From contig CAMPDV010000112.1 of assembly GCA_946699065.1 (NCBI GenBank), forward strand, positions 620,001 through 684,000: a stretch of 64,000 nt of DNA. Reading direction: 5' to 3'. Positions 35,926 through 48,246 of this stretch are shown here, piece by piece. The DNA comes from Loxodes magnus. Its lineage: Eukaryota > Ciliophora > Karyorelictea > Loxodida > Loxodidae. Numbering within the stretch: the first letter of the stretch is position 1; each line of letters opens with the position of its first letter. Made by a program: the position numbers and the translations under genes. The notes below the pieces were generated by a model that had not been told where the DNA came from, did not search any database, and saw only the letters and a list, made by a program, of their open reading frames with translations.

Positions 35926-37430
35926 TAATAGAGACCTTTAAAGCAATCATTAATTTAAATATTTTAAAGATATCCTGCTGCTCATTGTTTTTGTAATTTT
36001 ATTTTCTAGATTAGTTAATAGATTTTTTATATTTTTGATATATTTTGATTGTGAAATTATCAAATAATAATTTTTAGATTAAAACAAAAATAATTTAAAG
36101 ATCTTAAGTTTTAAAATTTTTAAATATTAAGATATAAACTAAAAAACTATTTTTCATAAAAAAAGATGGAAGAATAATTAATATTATTACTGATAAAATT
36201 TTTAAAACCTTGCATTCTTTTTATAATGATTTTTTACAATTATATAAATGTAATCTCATATAATTAATATTTCATTAGAACGCTAACTCCTTTTCAATAT
36301 TGAATTCATATATCACTTTTTATGTTTTTATATATGAGTATAAATCTTTTTAGAACGAACTTCAGATTAAATGAAAACTTTCTAGAAAATTGAACATTGA
36401 AAAAAGACATAAAAATAACTAAACTTAATTTACAAAAATTTTGTCTAAATAAAAATTATGTATTTTCATAATAAAGCATTATAAAATTTTTTCAATCACA
36501 ATTTGATCTTAATTTATTTCTTTCTTTCAATATTATTTGGATTAATATTTCGTGATTTAAAATAATAATGTAATAAAAAATTTACTTATAATACTTATTT
36601 TGCTCATGTAATAAAAGAAACAACCTTTTTTAATTTTTTTATACTAAAATATTAAATTTATTATATTAGAGGAACTTCTATTTATAAATTCTCCTATCTC
36701 ATCATTATTAAATAGATTTCTTGAAAATTTAATAAGTATGAATCTATAAAATCAATTTTTTGATTTTTTTTAAAGAAATTTAGATAAAATTTTAATTCCT
36801 GTTTAATGAAAGAAAAACTAATTGTATAACATTTCTCCATGGAAATTTTTTTAAAAGTTAATTTTTGCACTAACTGATATTTAATAAATTTGGAAGTTAA
36901 TTAAATATTATGCTAAATGTGGTAAAATAATTTAGCTTTATTATAATGTTAATGATAACTAAGTTTTATATTTAAAGATATCTAAACAAAATAAGTACCA
37001 AAAGAGAAGAAAATATAAAAAATTAAGAAAATATGATTTTGAAAGAAAAAAATTAAATTAAAAAAATTAAAAAAAAAGCTTTATAATAGGATCAAAAAGC
37101 CCAACTATGAAACTGGAAAATATTTTGAAATTTTATTTTTATCATGCAGTTTAGGATTTTAGGAAAAATATTATTTTTTTATTAAAGATGTGAGGGAGTT
37201 TAAATAATAAAGTACGATCTCTAAAGTTATTTTTTCCAAAATATTATAACATATTTTAAATTTTAGATATTTTAATACAAATTGTATATATTTTTACAGC
37301 GTGATTAATTATCTATTATATTTGCAATAATTTTTTATAATTTTAATCATTTAATTTTAAAAAATTTAATCTTTTTTATCTCTCTTGGGAATAATCGTGA
37401 AAATATAATATCTAGGATGTATATTTTTTA
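35926..37430. other. AT-rich intergenic stretch
   Basis: About 1.5 kb of A/T-rich DNA without a supported feature. Confidence 0.4.
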
Positions 37431-37439
37431 AGTTTAAAA

Positions 37440-37712
37440 TCTACCACTTGGATAAGAGTACCAAAGTATAGCAAGGTTTACCCTAAAGTTTAGTTTACCT
37501 TCAAACCAGCATAATCTCTATAGAGCTGTATTCGAAATGTTTCACTAAGACCTTAGATTTCAAGCATCTTTAACAATTGTTACTTGATGACTTAAGTCCT
37601 GAGTTATCTCTTGGCTATTACCAAGACTCTTGCTTGGCACTTATATCACGGGATATTTCCTAGTACCAAAGTTATTGTTGCATTTAGTTGGAGATTGCCC
37701 CTCTCTATTTAA
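37440..37712 (-). repeat. Dispersed ~300-bp repeat, diverged copy F
   Basis: Minus-oriented. The element's 5' end is clear (AGAGAGGGGCAATCTCCAACT in reverse, and CTAGTACCAAAG on the plus strand matching the TGGTACC block). TCACTAAGACCTTAG corresponds to the family's AAGGTCTCTTA block. The 3' hairpin tail is missing or unrecognisable. Confidence 0.55.
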
Positions 37713-37764
37713 ATTATATTATATCAACGAAATATCTTTATTGCTTCAATAAATTTTTATTTAA

Positions 37765-38065
37765 TAATTGAAAAGATGGTGGGAGCTGAGAATGATCTTC
37801 GTGACAACACTTTCAGGTTTTATGACTAGGAACAAGTTCCTTTCCTGTCGCTGAGAAAATCCCTGGTCAGAGTCATTTTCCGAAGGGAACGCTGTCTTTG
37901 AGATTATCCGCTCTTGGTAGGGGCTTGAAGCCTGGCTGCTCATAGCGATGGAGCTCCCTAGCAGCTGTGCCTGGAGCACAACAGGATATCCCGTTGTTCC
38001 ATAAAAAGAGAGCGTCGGGTCGTGGAATCGGAAAGGAGTCTTCGGTCCAAAAACTTTTTTAGTTG
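37765..38065 (-). mobile_element. GC-rich zinc-knuckle-family fossil, first copy (partial)
   Basis: A 300-bp island of much higher G/C than its surroundings, nearly identical to 60,780-61,075. On the minus strand it gives a 72-codon piece (MLQAQLLGSSIAMSSQ...) of the longer product seen at 60.5 kb. It corresponds to the N-terminal part and its upstream flank only. Both copies end at the same AGTTGAAATTA boundary. The plus strand is also open over much of it, so the coding strand is judged from the longer copy. Confidence 0.5.
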
Positions 38066-39674
38066 AAATTATTTAATTAAATTTTATTTATCATTATAAA
38101 ATTTTGTAGATTTGTTAAATCTACATTTTAAATTCTTTTTAAATCATTTTTTTTATAATAAATATTATATTAATTTCAAATTTAAATTAAGTATAAAATC
38201 ATATTAAAAAGTCTGATATTAAATAGACTGAAATAAAATATTTTAAATTTTAGCTTATAACTATTTTACAAAAACTAATACTAAAATAACGAAATTTTAT
38301 TTTAAAATGTTTTAATAAGCTAGAAAATTATAATTATAATTAAATGTTTAATTTTTTAGCATCTTTCAATTTATTTGCCTTTTAAAAAAGATAATTTTTC
38401 CTTTTTAATATAAAAACATTTTAATTACATTTTAAGTGAAAAATAATCAAATTTCTATTATTTAACTCACATTTAAAAATATAAATTTTAAAAACTTTTA
38501 TTCAATCTAAAAAAAATTAATTTTTAAGTTTAAAGTATTTAATAAGTCTAAATAAATTATAAGTACATTTTTATATCAAAAATGTATTAAAATTAAAATA
38601 TATTCATTATAAAATCTAATTTTGACACTATAAATATTTACAATATTTTTAATTAAAATCTTTAAATAAGCAAAATATTTATTTTTATCTTCAAGTTTAG
38701 TTGTTCAGTTCTTAATTTTATTATTCTATATAAATTAAATTATTTTGGTTATAGTAATTGAGTTTATCTTTTGATTTTACATTTTTATCAATAAAATCAA
38801 AGCTTATAATGATTTAGTTTATTTTAAATAATAAATAACTTATAACTGTCAAGATCAATCCTTAATAGGTTTTATCTAATAATTTGGATTATAATCATCT
38901 CATTTCTTTCTATCCAATTTCAAAAATTGCTTAATAAAAGTAATTATTAGACATTAAAGACAACTACTTTTAGTTAAATTTAGTTTTAGCCTGATTAAAA
39001 AGATATGATTTGCATTTAAATAAAATCAATAATTTGATGAAAATGTATCTAATTATTTATTTCTAAACATGAGCATTAATAGAAGAATATCATTTTATAA
39101 ATTCAATCAGCTTATTTAAAGCTAAATTTTTCAAATTTGCCTGTTTGTTTCGATTTTATTGTGTATATAAAAGAGAATCCATAATTATTAAAAATATTAG
39201 ATAGATAGTTTATAAAAAGAGAGAATATCTATACTTATTGAATTAACAAGCATAGAAGATATCTAAGTTGAATTTATAAAATTTTAGCTTAAAATTGATT
39301 AAAAATAATGATATGAATTTAGATTAACTTTTAAAATTGATTTACTTGGAAGAAAAGCAAACTTAATTATTTTAATTTAATGATTTTATTTCAATAAATC
39401 ATTATGTAAAGTGTTATTCTAAATATAGCTATAAATTAAATTAAAATCTATATTAAGAGAAGAATCTTAAAGATTATTTACTCGATAAAATCTAGAATTA
39501 GGATGAAAAGTAAATAATAATTAGTCAAATATTAGAAAGATGCAAAACGATCAGAATTTCATTCTTTTAATTGAAAAAATATTTATTTAATTCAATTTTC
39601 TTTAAAAATAGCTATGCTAGTTACATCAAAGATATAATCTTAGAATATTATTTAATATATTTAAATTAGATAGC
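38066..39674. other. AT-rich intergenic stretch, single copy
   Basis: About 1.6 kb of A/T-rich DNA present here but absent from the right-hand duplicate, where the GC-rich fossil abuts the duplicated block directly. No gene recognised. Confidence 0.4.
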
Positions 39675-42536
39675 AAAGAGTTTTATTAAATTTTAAATCT
39701 CTTAATAATAATTTTTTTTGTTTCTTTAAATGTTAATTATTTCTATATATTTGATATACCGTTTTCCAATATTAGTTAAGTTATTTTATAATTGTAAATA
39801 AAAGTTTGATTTCTTTATGCTTAATCTAAATAAAAAGCTTCATTCATTTTTAATAATTTAAAAGTTTCAAATAAACCATTATAGATTAAAAAAAATGATT
39901 AAAAACTCTGTTTTTAAACCTTTTTTATCTATTATTTATAGATATTTCGCTATCATGACTGAATTAAATTTGTGCTAGATTAATTATTTTTAGGTATTTA
40001 AAATCTCTAATTTTTTTCTAAATTGATAGAATTTTCTAAAATGTATCTATTACTCCTCAATGTAGTTTCTAAGCATTTTAACTTGATCATATCCTCATTC
40101 TCTATTTTACAGTAAAGATATAAAATTTCAAATAACTTTAAAATTTAAGGTATGCTTTTCAAGTAATAAGATTCAGTGCCAATTATAATAAATTAAGAGT
40201 TTATCTAAAAGATTCAAAATATTGGATTTTAAAAAATTTAAGTGAAATCTCTCATTCACTCATTTAGCTTTAAAGCAGTTTTAAATAAAATCAATTGAAA
40301 AATGTTTTTTTCAAGAAATAAGTACATTATACTTTTAGTAATATCACAAAAGAATTAATGAACTTTGAAAGTTTTAAACTAATTAAAGATAAATCAATTT
40401 TTACATCTTTTAGTGTAAGTGTATTTTAAAATTCTATTCAGTTAAATTAAAAAAAATCTAGTTAAATATCATGTTGCCTTAAATATAATTAGATTGCTAG
40501 TTAAAAAGTTATTTTCATATAATTATTTAAACTATTTCTCTAAAATGCTTTTACGTATTTTCCCCAGAAAATAATTAAGATTAAGTATATCTAATAAAAC
40601 CAAATTAAAAATTTTTACTTTATAGCAATCTAAATTTTTTAAATGCTTTTTTCTTTTATTTTAATTGATTTTTAATTCTTAGAAAAGAAAAAATATAAGA
40701 ATAAACAAATTATTATAAAATAAATTTTTTCTTTCAATGTTCTCAGAACTATTTATAATAGATAGATGTTGGCATTTTTTAAAGGATATTAAATAGAATT
40801 TTTTTTCAAATTTATCATTATAAATCTTTACTTTTATGAATTATAGAAATTATGATAAATGTTTTAATTTTTCACTAAAAGATAAACAACTTGATCACAT
40901 TTTAAAATTCAAATTTATACAATTCCCTTAAATAATAACCTAATTTATTATATTTATAATTTAAGTCAGCGACAAACAAGAGTTAGTAAAGCAAACTGTA
41001 TAAAGTTAGCAAGATGTTTTAGCTTACTTCTTTTGTCTTGCAAATGTTTAAACATTTTTTACTCTATTTCGAAGTTTTTTAATTTCCATAAATTAATCAA
41101 AAACATAATAGACCCTTATGATTATTATATTGAATTTTAGGATTCATTAAATTAATATTGTTAAAATCTCCCATCTAATTATATCATTAAACCAAAAATT
41201 CTATATAAAGCGAGACTAAATTAAATGAGTTTAGTGTATAATTAAATATATTACTAATCTTTATTCAGCTCATAACTTTATTCATGCTGCTTTTATTATT
41301 TTTATGATTTATTTTATTTGTATATTATGAAATAAAATATTTTAAAATGTTTCTTTTCTTTTAAAGGTTTAATTTTCAACTAATAAACTTTACTATCTCT
41401 TAAATTCAAAAATCAACTACATAGACTCGAGATAAACATTTTATTGAAAATCCGAATATTTAGCATAAGTTCAAATGTTTTAATCCTTTTAATTACTTTT
41501 TCACCTTTTTTCTTTTTGTGACTGAGTAGATTTTTTCTCTAAGTTGATTTTAAAGTTTTAATTCTCTTAGTTTTAGCAAGTTTATCAATTTATTTGTTAT
41601 TTGTTATTTAAATATAATTAATAGTTAATTTTCTCTTTATACATCTCTCTCAAAAATTATTTAAGCATGCAAAAAGTAAATCTATCCTATTGATATATAA
41701 TTCTATTTTAAATAACTAAATATATTGCAAGCAATTCTATAAAACTAAGATTTAATTATCAATCTTAAAGCAAGCTTAAGTTTAGTTTTAATTAATAGAT
41801 AATAACTCTATTGGTTTATTATAGATGCAAAAAGTGCTAGTAGCTTAGTTTAATTAATCCTTATATCATTATATTTTTATTGCTGCTATTTAAACTGATT
41901 TATAATTATATCTCTTAAAATAACTATCTAGAGTCTTAGTCTTTTAGTAATGCTATTTCATATAATCTTTTAGTTGCAATGCTTACTGTTATTATCCCTT
42001 TTTTGTATTATTTTCATTTTAACTTCAATCCAATTGTTAATTTTGCAAAACCTTCATTTTTTAGTTTCAAATCCTTTGAGTCCATAAATATAGTATCATG
42101 GGGTATTATGAAAAATAAAGAGTAGAAAAGTTTATGTTGTAAAATAAATATAAAAGAAATGGTAGTAAGGATTTGATAAATAAGCATAAAATTACAAGAT
42201 AAATAGTTAATAATTAGATATAAATTATCATAATTTCACTTTATTTTATAATATGGAAGGAAAAATTATTGGGAACTATAGAATCTTGAATTAGCTTGGA
42301 GAAGGTGCTATGGCCGCTGTATGACTAGCATGCAAGAAGAATTCACCTAATGATATGTTAACAAGATTCCCTCCTTAAGAATATACATCTAGCTATGTAG
42401 CTTTGAAATAGCTTACTAATGAAAATATAGCCAAAAATATTCCTAATAGATAGTAAATAGTAGAACTTTTAAGTAAGAGGGAAACTAAAAATACTATGGA
42501 TGTAAACTCTGATAATGTGGTAAAGATTTATAATTA
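39675..42536. repeat. Segmental duplication, left copy
   Basis: This block and 61,127-64,000 are nearly identical over the whole visible length, with the start of a kinase gene at the right side of each. Differences are few: a GTAAGT hexamer present one versus three times (near 40,415 and 61,870), a one-base change in a T run, and scattered substitutions. The 2.6 kb upstream of the kinase is noncoding and AT-rich. The right end of the duplication lies beyond the window. Confidence 0.93.
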
Positions 42537-44244
42537 TTTGATGGATGAAAGTTAAACAATCTGAATAGTTTTCGAATTTATAGCAGGTGGAACTCTTCAT
42601 AATTTTGTAGCGAGCAAAGATAACGCCAAACTTAGCGAAATTTAGGCTTAGTATTTATTCCGAGACCTTTGTAATGGTTTGAGGGCTTTATCAGATATAA
42701 ATATTATGCATAGAGATATAAAGCCTGATAATCTTCTTCTTACAGATAATTCAGAATTTCCTCATTTAAAAATAGCTGATCTTGGACTATCTAAAAATTT
42801 GTCAAATTATTCAGCATTAGATACTGTTTGTGGAACTAGACATTATGCTGCACCTGAAGTATTTGCGAGAACTTTTAAGCAAAGTCTTAAAGTAGATATA
42901 TGAAGTGCTGGATGTGTGCTGTATTTTATGCTAACTGGCTAAAGATTCATGAATAGAGACACAAATGGATTCATTAATTCCTTCATGCATTCTACTAATG
43001 CTTAAAAAGCTTTCAATCAAATGGAATGCAGCACTGAGTGTAAAAATCTATTAAATAGGATGCTTATGCTTAGTCCGTTTGATAGACCAACTATTTATGA
43101 AGTATTAAATCATCCTTGGTTCTCTAAATAATTGCAATAAACTTAAGTAATAAAACAGCTTGATGTTTAAAGTATTGTTGCTTCCATATAAAACTAATCA
43201 TTATAAGCTTAGTAATGACTAGAAGCAGTAGAGGAGTGTGAAGATGAACCAGATCTTTAAATAGCTTTAACAAAAATCGCTAATGATTTCTTCTATTAAG
43301 TATATGCTGAAAATAATGGCATTAGTAATAATTTATAAATAAGAAAAGAGTTAGAAGAGTTAGCAGATAGACTTGATTATTGTGGAGATTATATTGAAAA
43401 GATGAGTGTTTAATTGAAAATAAATAACTATCAAAGATTATAAAATAAAGATTTACTAGTAAAAGTAATGAAGCATGCTTTAACAATAAAACATAAACTA
43501 AGTGAAAACAAAATAAAAGATTTACTTGATATTAAAGAGTTTTCTTTAACTGAGATTTAAGAAGACGAAGAAGATGAAGACGAAGAGTCAATATGTGAAA
43601 AATTAAAATTGCAATGATACGAAGTTTTAAAGAAGAAACAAAATGAAAATCCACTAAAATTCAATCAAGAATATATCCAGAATTAACCATAATAGAATTA
43701 AAATTAATAGTAATTTAATAAATTTCCAAATCAAAATGTATAAAATTAGCAAAGCTATTGGTAGCCTTAAAATGCTTAATAAGCTCAAAAGACTGAAATA
43801 ATAAATCCGTTTCAAAATTAAGAACAAATCATTCTCTAAGAAAAATACTCTTATCCTAGTTAATATATCGTTAAGCCATAAGAATAAACCTAACCTCAGT
43901 TCTAACAACTTTAATATAACGCTCAATAACTTTCTAGTGGCAATTTTTAATCCAGTGTTGGATTTGGTATGTAATAGTAAATTCCATGATTCTAATAAAA
44001 CAGCAACTAAGTTAATAGTAACTTTGGCATATAGCCTAAACCTCAAAATTTCTAATTTATTCAGTAACCATAATAATTTAATCAAAACTTCTAGCCTATG
44101 CAGTAAAATACTTTTAGCATATAATAATAACCATCTAACTAAGGTTTTAATTTTTAGCCACAAACTTTCTAACCTCAATACTAATAATTTGGCATACCAG
44201 GAAATCAGAATCAAGGAGAAATGTTCAAACCCAAGCAATTTTGA
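42253..44244 (+). CDS. Ser/Thr protein kinase with Gln/Asn-rich tail
   Basis: The frame from ATG 42253 to TGA 42242+2000 (44,242-44,244) encodes 663 residues. Kinase landmarks are complete: glycine loop LGEGAMAAVWLACKK, VALK (K52), catalytic HRDIKPDN (153-160), DLG (D176), CGTRHYAAPE (E202) and DIWSAGCVLYFMLTG (D215, Trp as TGA), with the domain closing at HPWF near 290. The plan is that of CAMK/ULK-like kinases. Residues 300-470 are helical, with an acidic EDEEDEDEE stretch. Residues 480-663 are a prion-like Q/N/F/P repeat region, largely TAA/TAG-coded. If the last TGA is Trp, the protein extends about eight residues to TAG. Predicted active, cytosolic. A partial second copy lies at 63,716. 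Confidence 0.9.
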
Positions 44245-44506
44245 GCAAAATACTCAACTAACGTTTAGAAATAATTAAATTATAATTAAATCATATATAT
44301 TTTCATTAATAATAATCAAATTAGATTCTTATCTCTTTCTTCCAGTTTAATGCAAGTAATAAAATTGATAGTTCTAAATATGCTATAAATCAATTTTAAA
44401 TTCCTTTAATTTAACTTCCTATCTAATTTATTTTCCTTATTATCCTTTATTTTCTTTCATCTTCCTCTTGTTCAAAGCTGTACATAAAAATAATTAATTT
44501 AAACCT

Positions 44507-44761
44507 ATGATATTTCCCAAATCTTCTTATGAAGTTAAATTAATAGACTAAACACCTAGTAAGTTAAGTGTTAGACTAAAAGAAGATTTAAGAACTTAGC
44601 AAATCAAATAAGAGTAAAATAGTGAATTAAGCAAAAAAAGTAAAAGTTAATAAATAAATCTATTTTATTCTTTAATTTATGCTTCTCTATATCAGAATAA
44701 ACTTCATTATTTCATATTTAAAACAGAAGATATTTTATCTAATTATTTTAAATCAATATGA
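44507..44761 (+). CDS. Small hypothetical protein
   Basis: An 84-codon frame from ATG 44507 to TGA 44759-44761. The first half (MIFPKSSYEVKLIDQTPSKL and a charged helix RLKEDLRTQQIKQEQ) has protein-like character; the second half is AT-driven. It lies 260 bp downstream of the kinase on the same strand. No family is recognised and it could be a remnant. Confidence 0.28.
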
Positions 44762-45085
44762 TGAAACAAAGTTGATGTAAGCCCATATTTGAGAAATATC
44801 TATTGTTTGGAAATTATAAACCTTGTAATTAACAAGTATATTGTCTAATTTTTTTAAAGGTTATTTGTATTAATAGGCTACTATTTAAAAAAGAAAGGTA
44901 ATTAAGAAATATTTGTATAGCTTAAGTTAGAAAATAGATTAAGATTGCTTTATTATAGATAAACTTGTTTTTAAATTTCAGAATTACTCTATTTTATGAT
45001 AAATGAGAAAATTATTTAAATTTTTAAGTAAATGAATAATTATTTCAAATCTTAGATAAATATATAACTATTTTAAGTTTTTTAA

Positions 45086-46375
45086 ATGGGGGTAAGAAAG
45101 GTGAAGTTAGTTTAGCAAAGAATTGAAACTATGAGATTCAAACTTTTTAGTATCCTTCTAATTTAATAAAGAGATTTTAGAAGCGAAAGGTAAAACTTAC
45201 TAAATACAAATGAGACATATAGATCAAGATTATTAAATAGTAGGACTCTTTTTGTCCTTGATATGCAAATTTCTCATTGGAATAAAATAAGGAGTTCTAA
45301 ATCTAAAATTTAACAATAAAAATGATTTAATTATCGTAATGATTTTCTTTATTAATTTACATAAAGAAAGTTTGCATTGGTTGAAGTTAGACTTAATTTA
45401 GATAAAATCCATAAATAATAAAATATATTAAAAAAACATGTAAAGAAAGAATTAAAATTAAAGTGTTAAAGTTCTTTAACTCAGAAAGGTATTAAGAAAA
45501 TCTTAGAACTTTAATTAAATTAAAATTTTTGGTAAGTTGGGATTAGGTGTCATCAAATGAAAAATTTGCTCAAACATCAATCAACATTTATAGTTCAGAA
45601 ATATTGCTACCATTTGTAAAAATTCAAATATTAAAAAGATTTACAACTTAAATAGTTAAAAATTCAATCAAGTAAGAGCTAACATTGAAGAGATTGAAAG
45701 TCATTATACTTAAATCGAATAATTAAACGAAGATGGTTTACTTTTGTCTGGTGCTTTTTATCTTTAATAAAGTAGATTTATTTTTAATTAAGGTAATAGA
45801 TAAGAAAAATTCTGCATGAGATTCTAAAGACATTTTCATAAAACTAAATTTGACAAGAAAGCAATAATTTATATTATCTCAAGAAGAACTTATTCAGTAA
45901 ATGATCAAAATGTTGCTGAATGCGAAGTTTTCTTTATATAAAAGAAACAATTTGGAGAAATAAAATAAATAAAGACTCCTGTTTATTTATTTGGATGTGA
46001 TTAAGTAGATTTATCAGTTTATGTATTTGGAGGATGGAATAAAATTTATGGTGATTAAGATAAAATTTAAGTTTATGATAATAAAAGCAATGAATGGAAA
46101 AATTGTAATAGGACTTTGCTTGAAAAGAATTGAAATTCAGCTATTTTCATTTCTAAAAAAAATTATTTTCTCGCTAAGCTAATTTTTCAAAACTCGAAAC
46201 ATAATTATTCGATTTTAAGTCCGACAGCTTTTATAGTTAAAATTATACATATATTTCTCCCAGTGATTTTACTCAACCAGTTCTAAGTAGAGACCAAGTA
46301 TTTCAATATAGGTCAGACAATGAATTGTTTAGATTCGAGATTAATAGCGGAAAGTGGATGCAAATAATCAAATTT
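45086..46375 (+). pseudogene. Decayed kelch-repeat gene
   Basis: Starts MGVRKVKLVQQR at ATG 45086. The N-terminal part is basic and helical, like the 18.4-kb coiled-coil/kelch gene. From about 45,690 a different frame carries the kelch region: LLLSGAFYLQQSRF and VYVFGGWNKIYGDQ followed by IQVYDNKSNEWKNC near 46,015-46,110. The switch of frame near 45,690 and another past 46,190 show that the gene is broken. Flanking DNA becomes purine-rich low-complexity sequence on the 3' side. Confidence 0.55.
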
Positions 46376-46399
46376 AAAACATCAAAACAAAAATTAAAA

Positions 46400-46840
46400 A
46401 ATAACTAATAAGAAGATATAATTTAATTTAAAATTAAAATTAAAAGAAAAAACCTATTAAATAGGGAAAGAAAATTTAAAAAATTAAATTTTTTTAAAGT
46501 TAATAAAAACACAAAAAATAAAAAAATAAAAATAGTATTCAATTTAAATATTTTGAACAATGAATCGAATAAAATTTTCTCAGATTTCATAAAAAGCTTT
46601 TAAAAAGTAAAAAAAATTTTTAGTATCAAATGATCGACAAATCTTCTTTCAATCGAATAAGATCTATTATTAAAAAAAAAAATAATTAAAATTAAAAAAA
46701 ATAAACATAAAAAAAAGTTGAAGAAATAGAAAAAAAACGAAATAAATAAAAAAAACTAAATGCAACATAATGATAGAAGAAAATAAATAAACAAAAAAGA
46801 AAGAAAGAAAAAGAAGAAAAAAAATATAGAAAAAAATCTT
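46400..46840. repeat. Purine-rich low-complexity left flank of the array
   Basis: The plus strand is mostly A with some G (runs such as AAAGAAAGAAAAAGAAG), reaching its peak just before the first array unit. The minus-strand open frame here is only the shadow of that bias (poly-Phe/Leu). No gene. Confidence 0.6.
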
Positions 46841-46911
46841 AATAAAATGTGAACGAAAAAACATTTTCAGTTTATACCTTTATAAAAACATTATATACTA
46901 ATATTATAAAA

Positions 46912-46982
46912 TGGTCCCACCGAGATTTGAACTCGGATTGTTGGATTCAGAGTCCAAAGTGCTACCATTACACCATAGGACC
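46912..46982 (-). tRNA. tRNA-Gln(CUG), array copy 1
   Basis: A perfect 71-nt cloverleaf: acceptor GGTCCTA/TGGGACC with discriminator A, anticodon stem TTGGA/TCCAA enclosing CTCTGAA (anticodon CUG), T arm CCGAG/CTCGG with TTCAAAT. It closely resembles eukaryotic tRNA-Gln(CUG). It reads CAG; it is not one of the suppressor types that read UAA or UAG. Confidence 0.95.
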
Positions 46983-47129
46983 TTATACTATTCATTATAA
47001 CATTTGGTTTATACATAAATCTTAAGTTTTCTAATTATCCTTAGTAAATATTTATTACAAATCTTTTTTACTAACTACTTAAATGTATATAAGTTGAAAC
47101 ATGTTATAAATTGAAAAAAAATCTTCCAT

Positions 47130-47944
47130 ATATGAAAACAATCTTTTAATAATAATAATATACTTAAAGTTAGTAGAGTTTTGCATTCTCTGGAATTGCA
47201 ACCAGTTCCTGCGGACAGTTTTTTTAACGTGGGTGCGACCTTTTTATTAAGTGGAAGGTTACCACTGTAACCGTTCAAGTGGTCTTGCAAAAAGCTTTTA
47301 TTTGTAGATCCCTTTTGGAGTTATTCATAGTTTATTGAGTTGTCTCCATGTTCTTTTCTGCTCTTATTCGTTTATTTTCTTTCATTATCAACAGTTTTTT
47401 AAAATATGTTGATTTGCAACATCAACAAAGTTTGTATTATTGTCTTTATTTCGTTCTTTTTTTTGATAATTTATTTTCTAATCTTTTAATGAAACTTGTA
47501 GCAATCATTTCTTTTTCTGGATTCAATTCTGTTTTTAATTCTATTGGTATTTTTTCTATTTCCATTTTCGTGTCATATTTAAAGTTTTATTGTGACTAAG
47601 TTCAGAGTTGTTCTTCCCTTATCAAATTGCTTTGAATGAGCTGTCTTCTGAGTATTAATAATTCGTTGTTTTAATCCTCTATGCTATTCATTAATTCCCT
47701 TATTTTTTCTCCTTAGTTATAAGCTATTTCTTCATACTTTGAAATTAATTTTTACATTTGATCTAGTTAAATTTAAAGTTTTAGATCAGATTCGTTCTTA
47801 GGTTATCTTATCTCTATAGATCACTTTACCTTCTGATGACGAACTTGACTCCTCTCGTTGCTATTGTTTTTTCTAAATTTCTTTTGCCGCTTTTCTCTTT
47901 AGGTTTTTAAGTTAATTCTTTGAGAGTCGAAGAGATTAATCCAT
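47130..47944 (-). mobile_element. Zinc-knuckle element fossil inside array unit 1 (repeats every 1264 bp)
   Basis: Same family as the 15.4-kb fossil, with the same order: a basic N-terminus from ATG 47942-47944 (SLRLSKNQLKNLKRKAA), a Ser-run, a coiled coil (KIRELMNSIEDQNNELL), a degraded knuckle (CWCC...) and a C-terminal K-L-W-I-T-P-K-G-I-Y-K-Q-K-L-F block. The (TTA)n tail is near 47,148-47,160. It is broken in about two or three places, identically in all ten units, so it decayed before the array expanded. Its 5' end faces tRNA-Thr and its 3' tail faces tRNA-Gln. Further copies lie at +1264n, to 58,506-59,320. Confidence 0.65.
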
Positions 47945-47996
47945 TTTTTTTTCAAAAACAATCTTTTAAATTAAGTATAAAATATTATTATTAAAG

Positions 47997-48068
47997 GGCT
48001 GCTTAGCATAGTGGTATTGCGTTTGATTCGTAATCAAAAGGTCGAGGGTTCAATCCCCTCAGTAGCCT
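47997..48068 (+). tRNA. tRNA-Thr(CGU), array copy 1
   Basis: A 72-nt cloverleaf: acceptor GGCTGCT/AGTAGCC with one G-U pair, discriminator T, D stem GCA/TGC, anticodon stem TTTGA/TCAAA enclosing TTCGTAA (anticodon CGU), T arm GAGGG/CCCTC with TTCAATC. It reads ACG. The gene begins 52 bp beyond the ATG of the divergent element fossil. The decayed copy at 6486-6557 derives from this type. Confidence 0.93.
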
Positions 48069-48175
48069 CTTTTCATTTTAATACTTTTTTTCGTACTCAT
48101 AGTGAATAAAATGTGAACGAAAAAACATTTTCAGTTTATACCTTTATAAAAACATTATATACTAATATTATAAAA

Positions 48176-48246
48176 TGGTCCCACCGAGATTTGAACTCGG
48201 ATTGTTGGATTCAGAGTCCAAAGTGCTACCATTACACCATAGGACC
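48176..48246 (-). tRNA. tRNA-Gln(CUG), array copy 2
   Basis: Identical to array copy 1, offset by 1264 bp. Confidence 0.95.

Noticed and set aside
37765-38065. Plus-strand reading of the GC-rich island as a transposase-like gene
   Set aside because: The plus strand is open with many Trp, but the longer copy at 60.5 kb keeps coding character only on the minus strand, where it resembles the zinc-knuckle family.
43654-44278. Overlapping open frames on both strands in the kinase tail (194 and 113 codons)
   Set aside because: They are shadows of the Gln/Asn-rich C-terminal region of the kinase, whose TAA/TAG codons break the true frame under the standard code.
46670-46864. Minus-strand frame rich in Phe/Leu
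   Set aside because: It is the complement of a purine-rich low-complexity tract and has no protein character beyond that bias.
46912-46982. Array tRNA-Gln considered as the suppressor tRNA that reads UAA/UAG
   Set aside because: The anticodon is CUG, which reads CAG only; the reassignment needs UUA and CUA anticodons, absent from this window.
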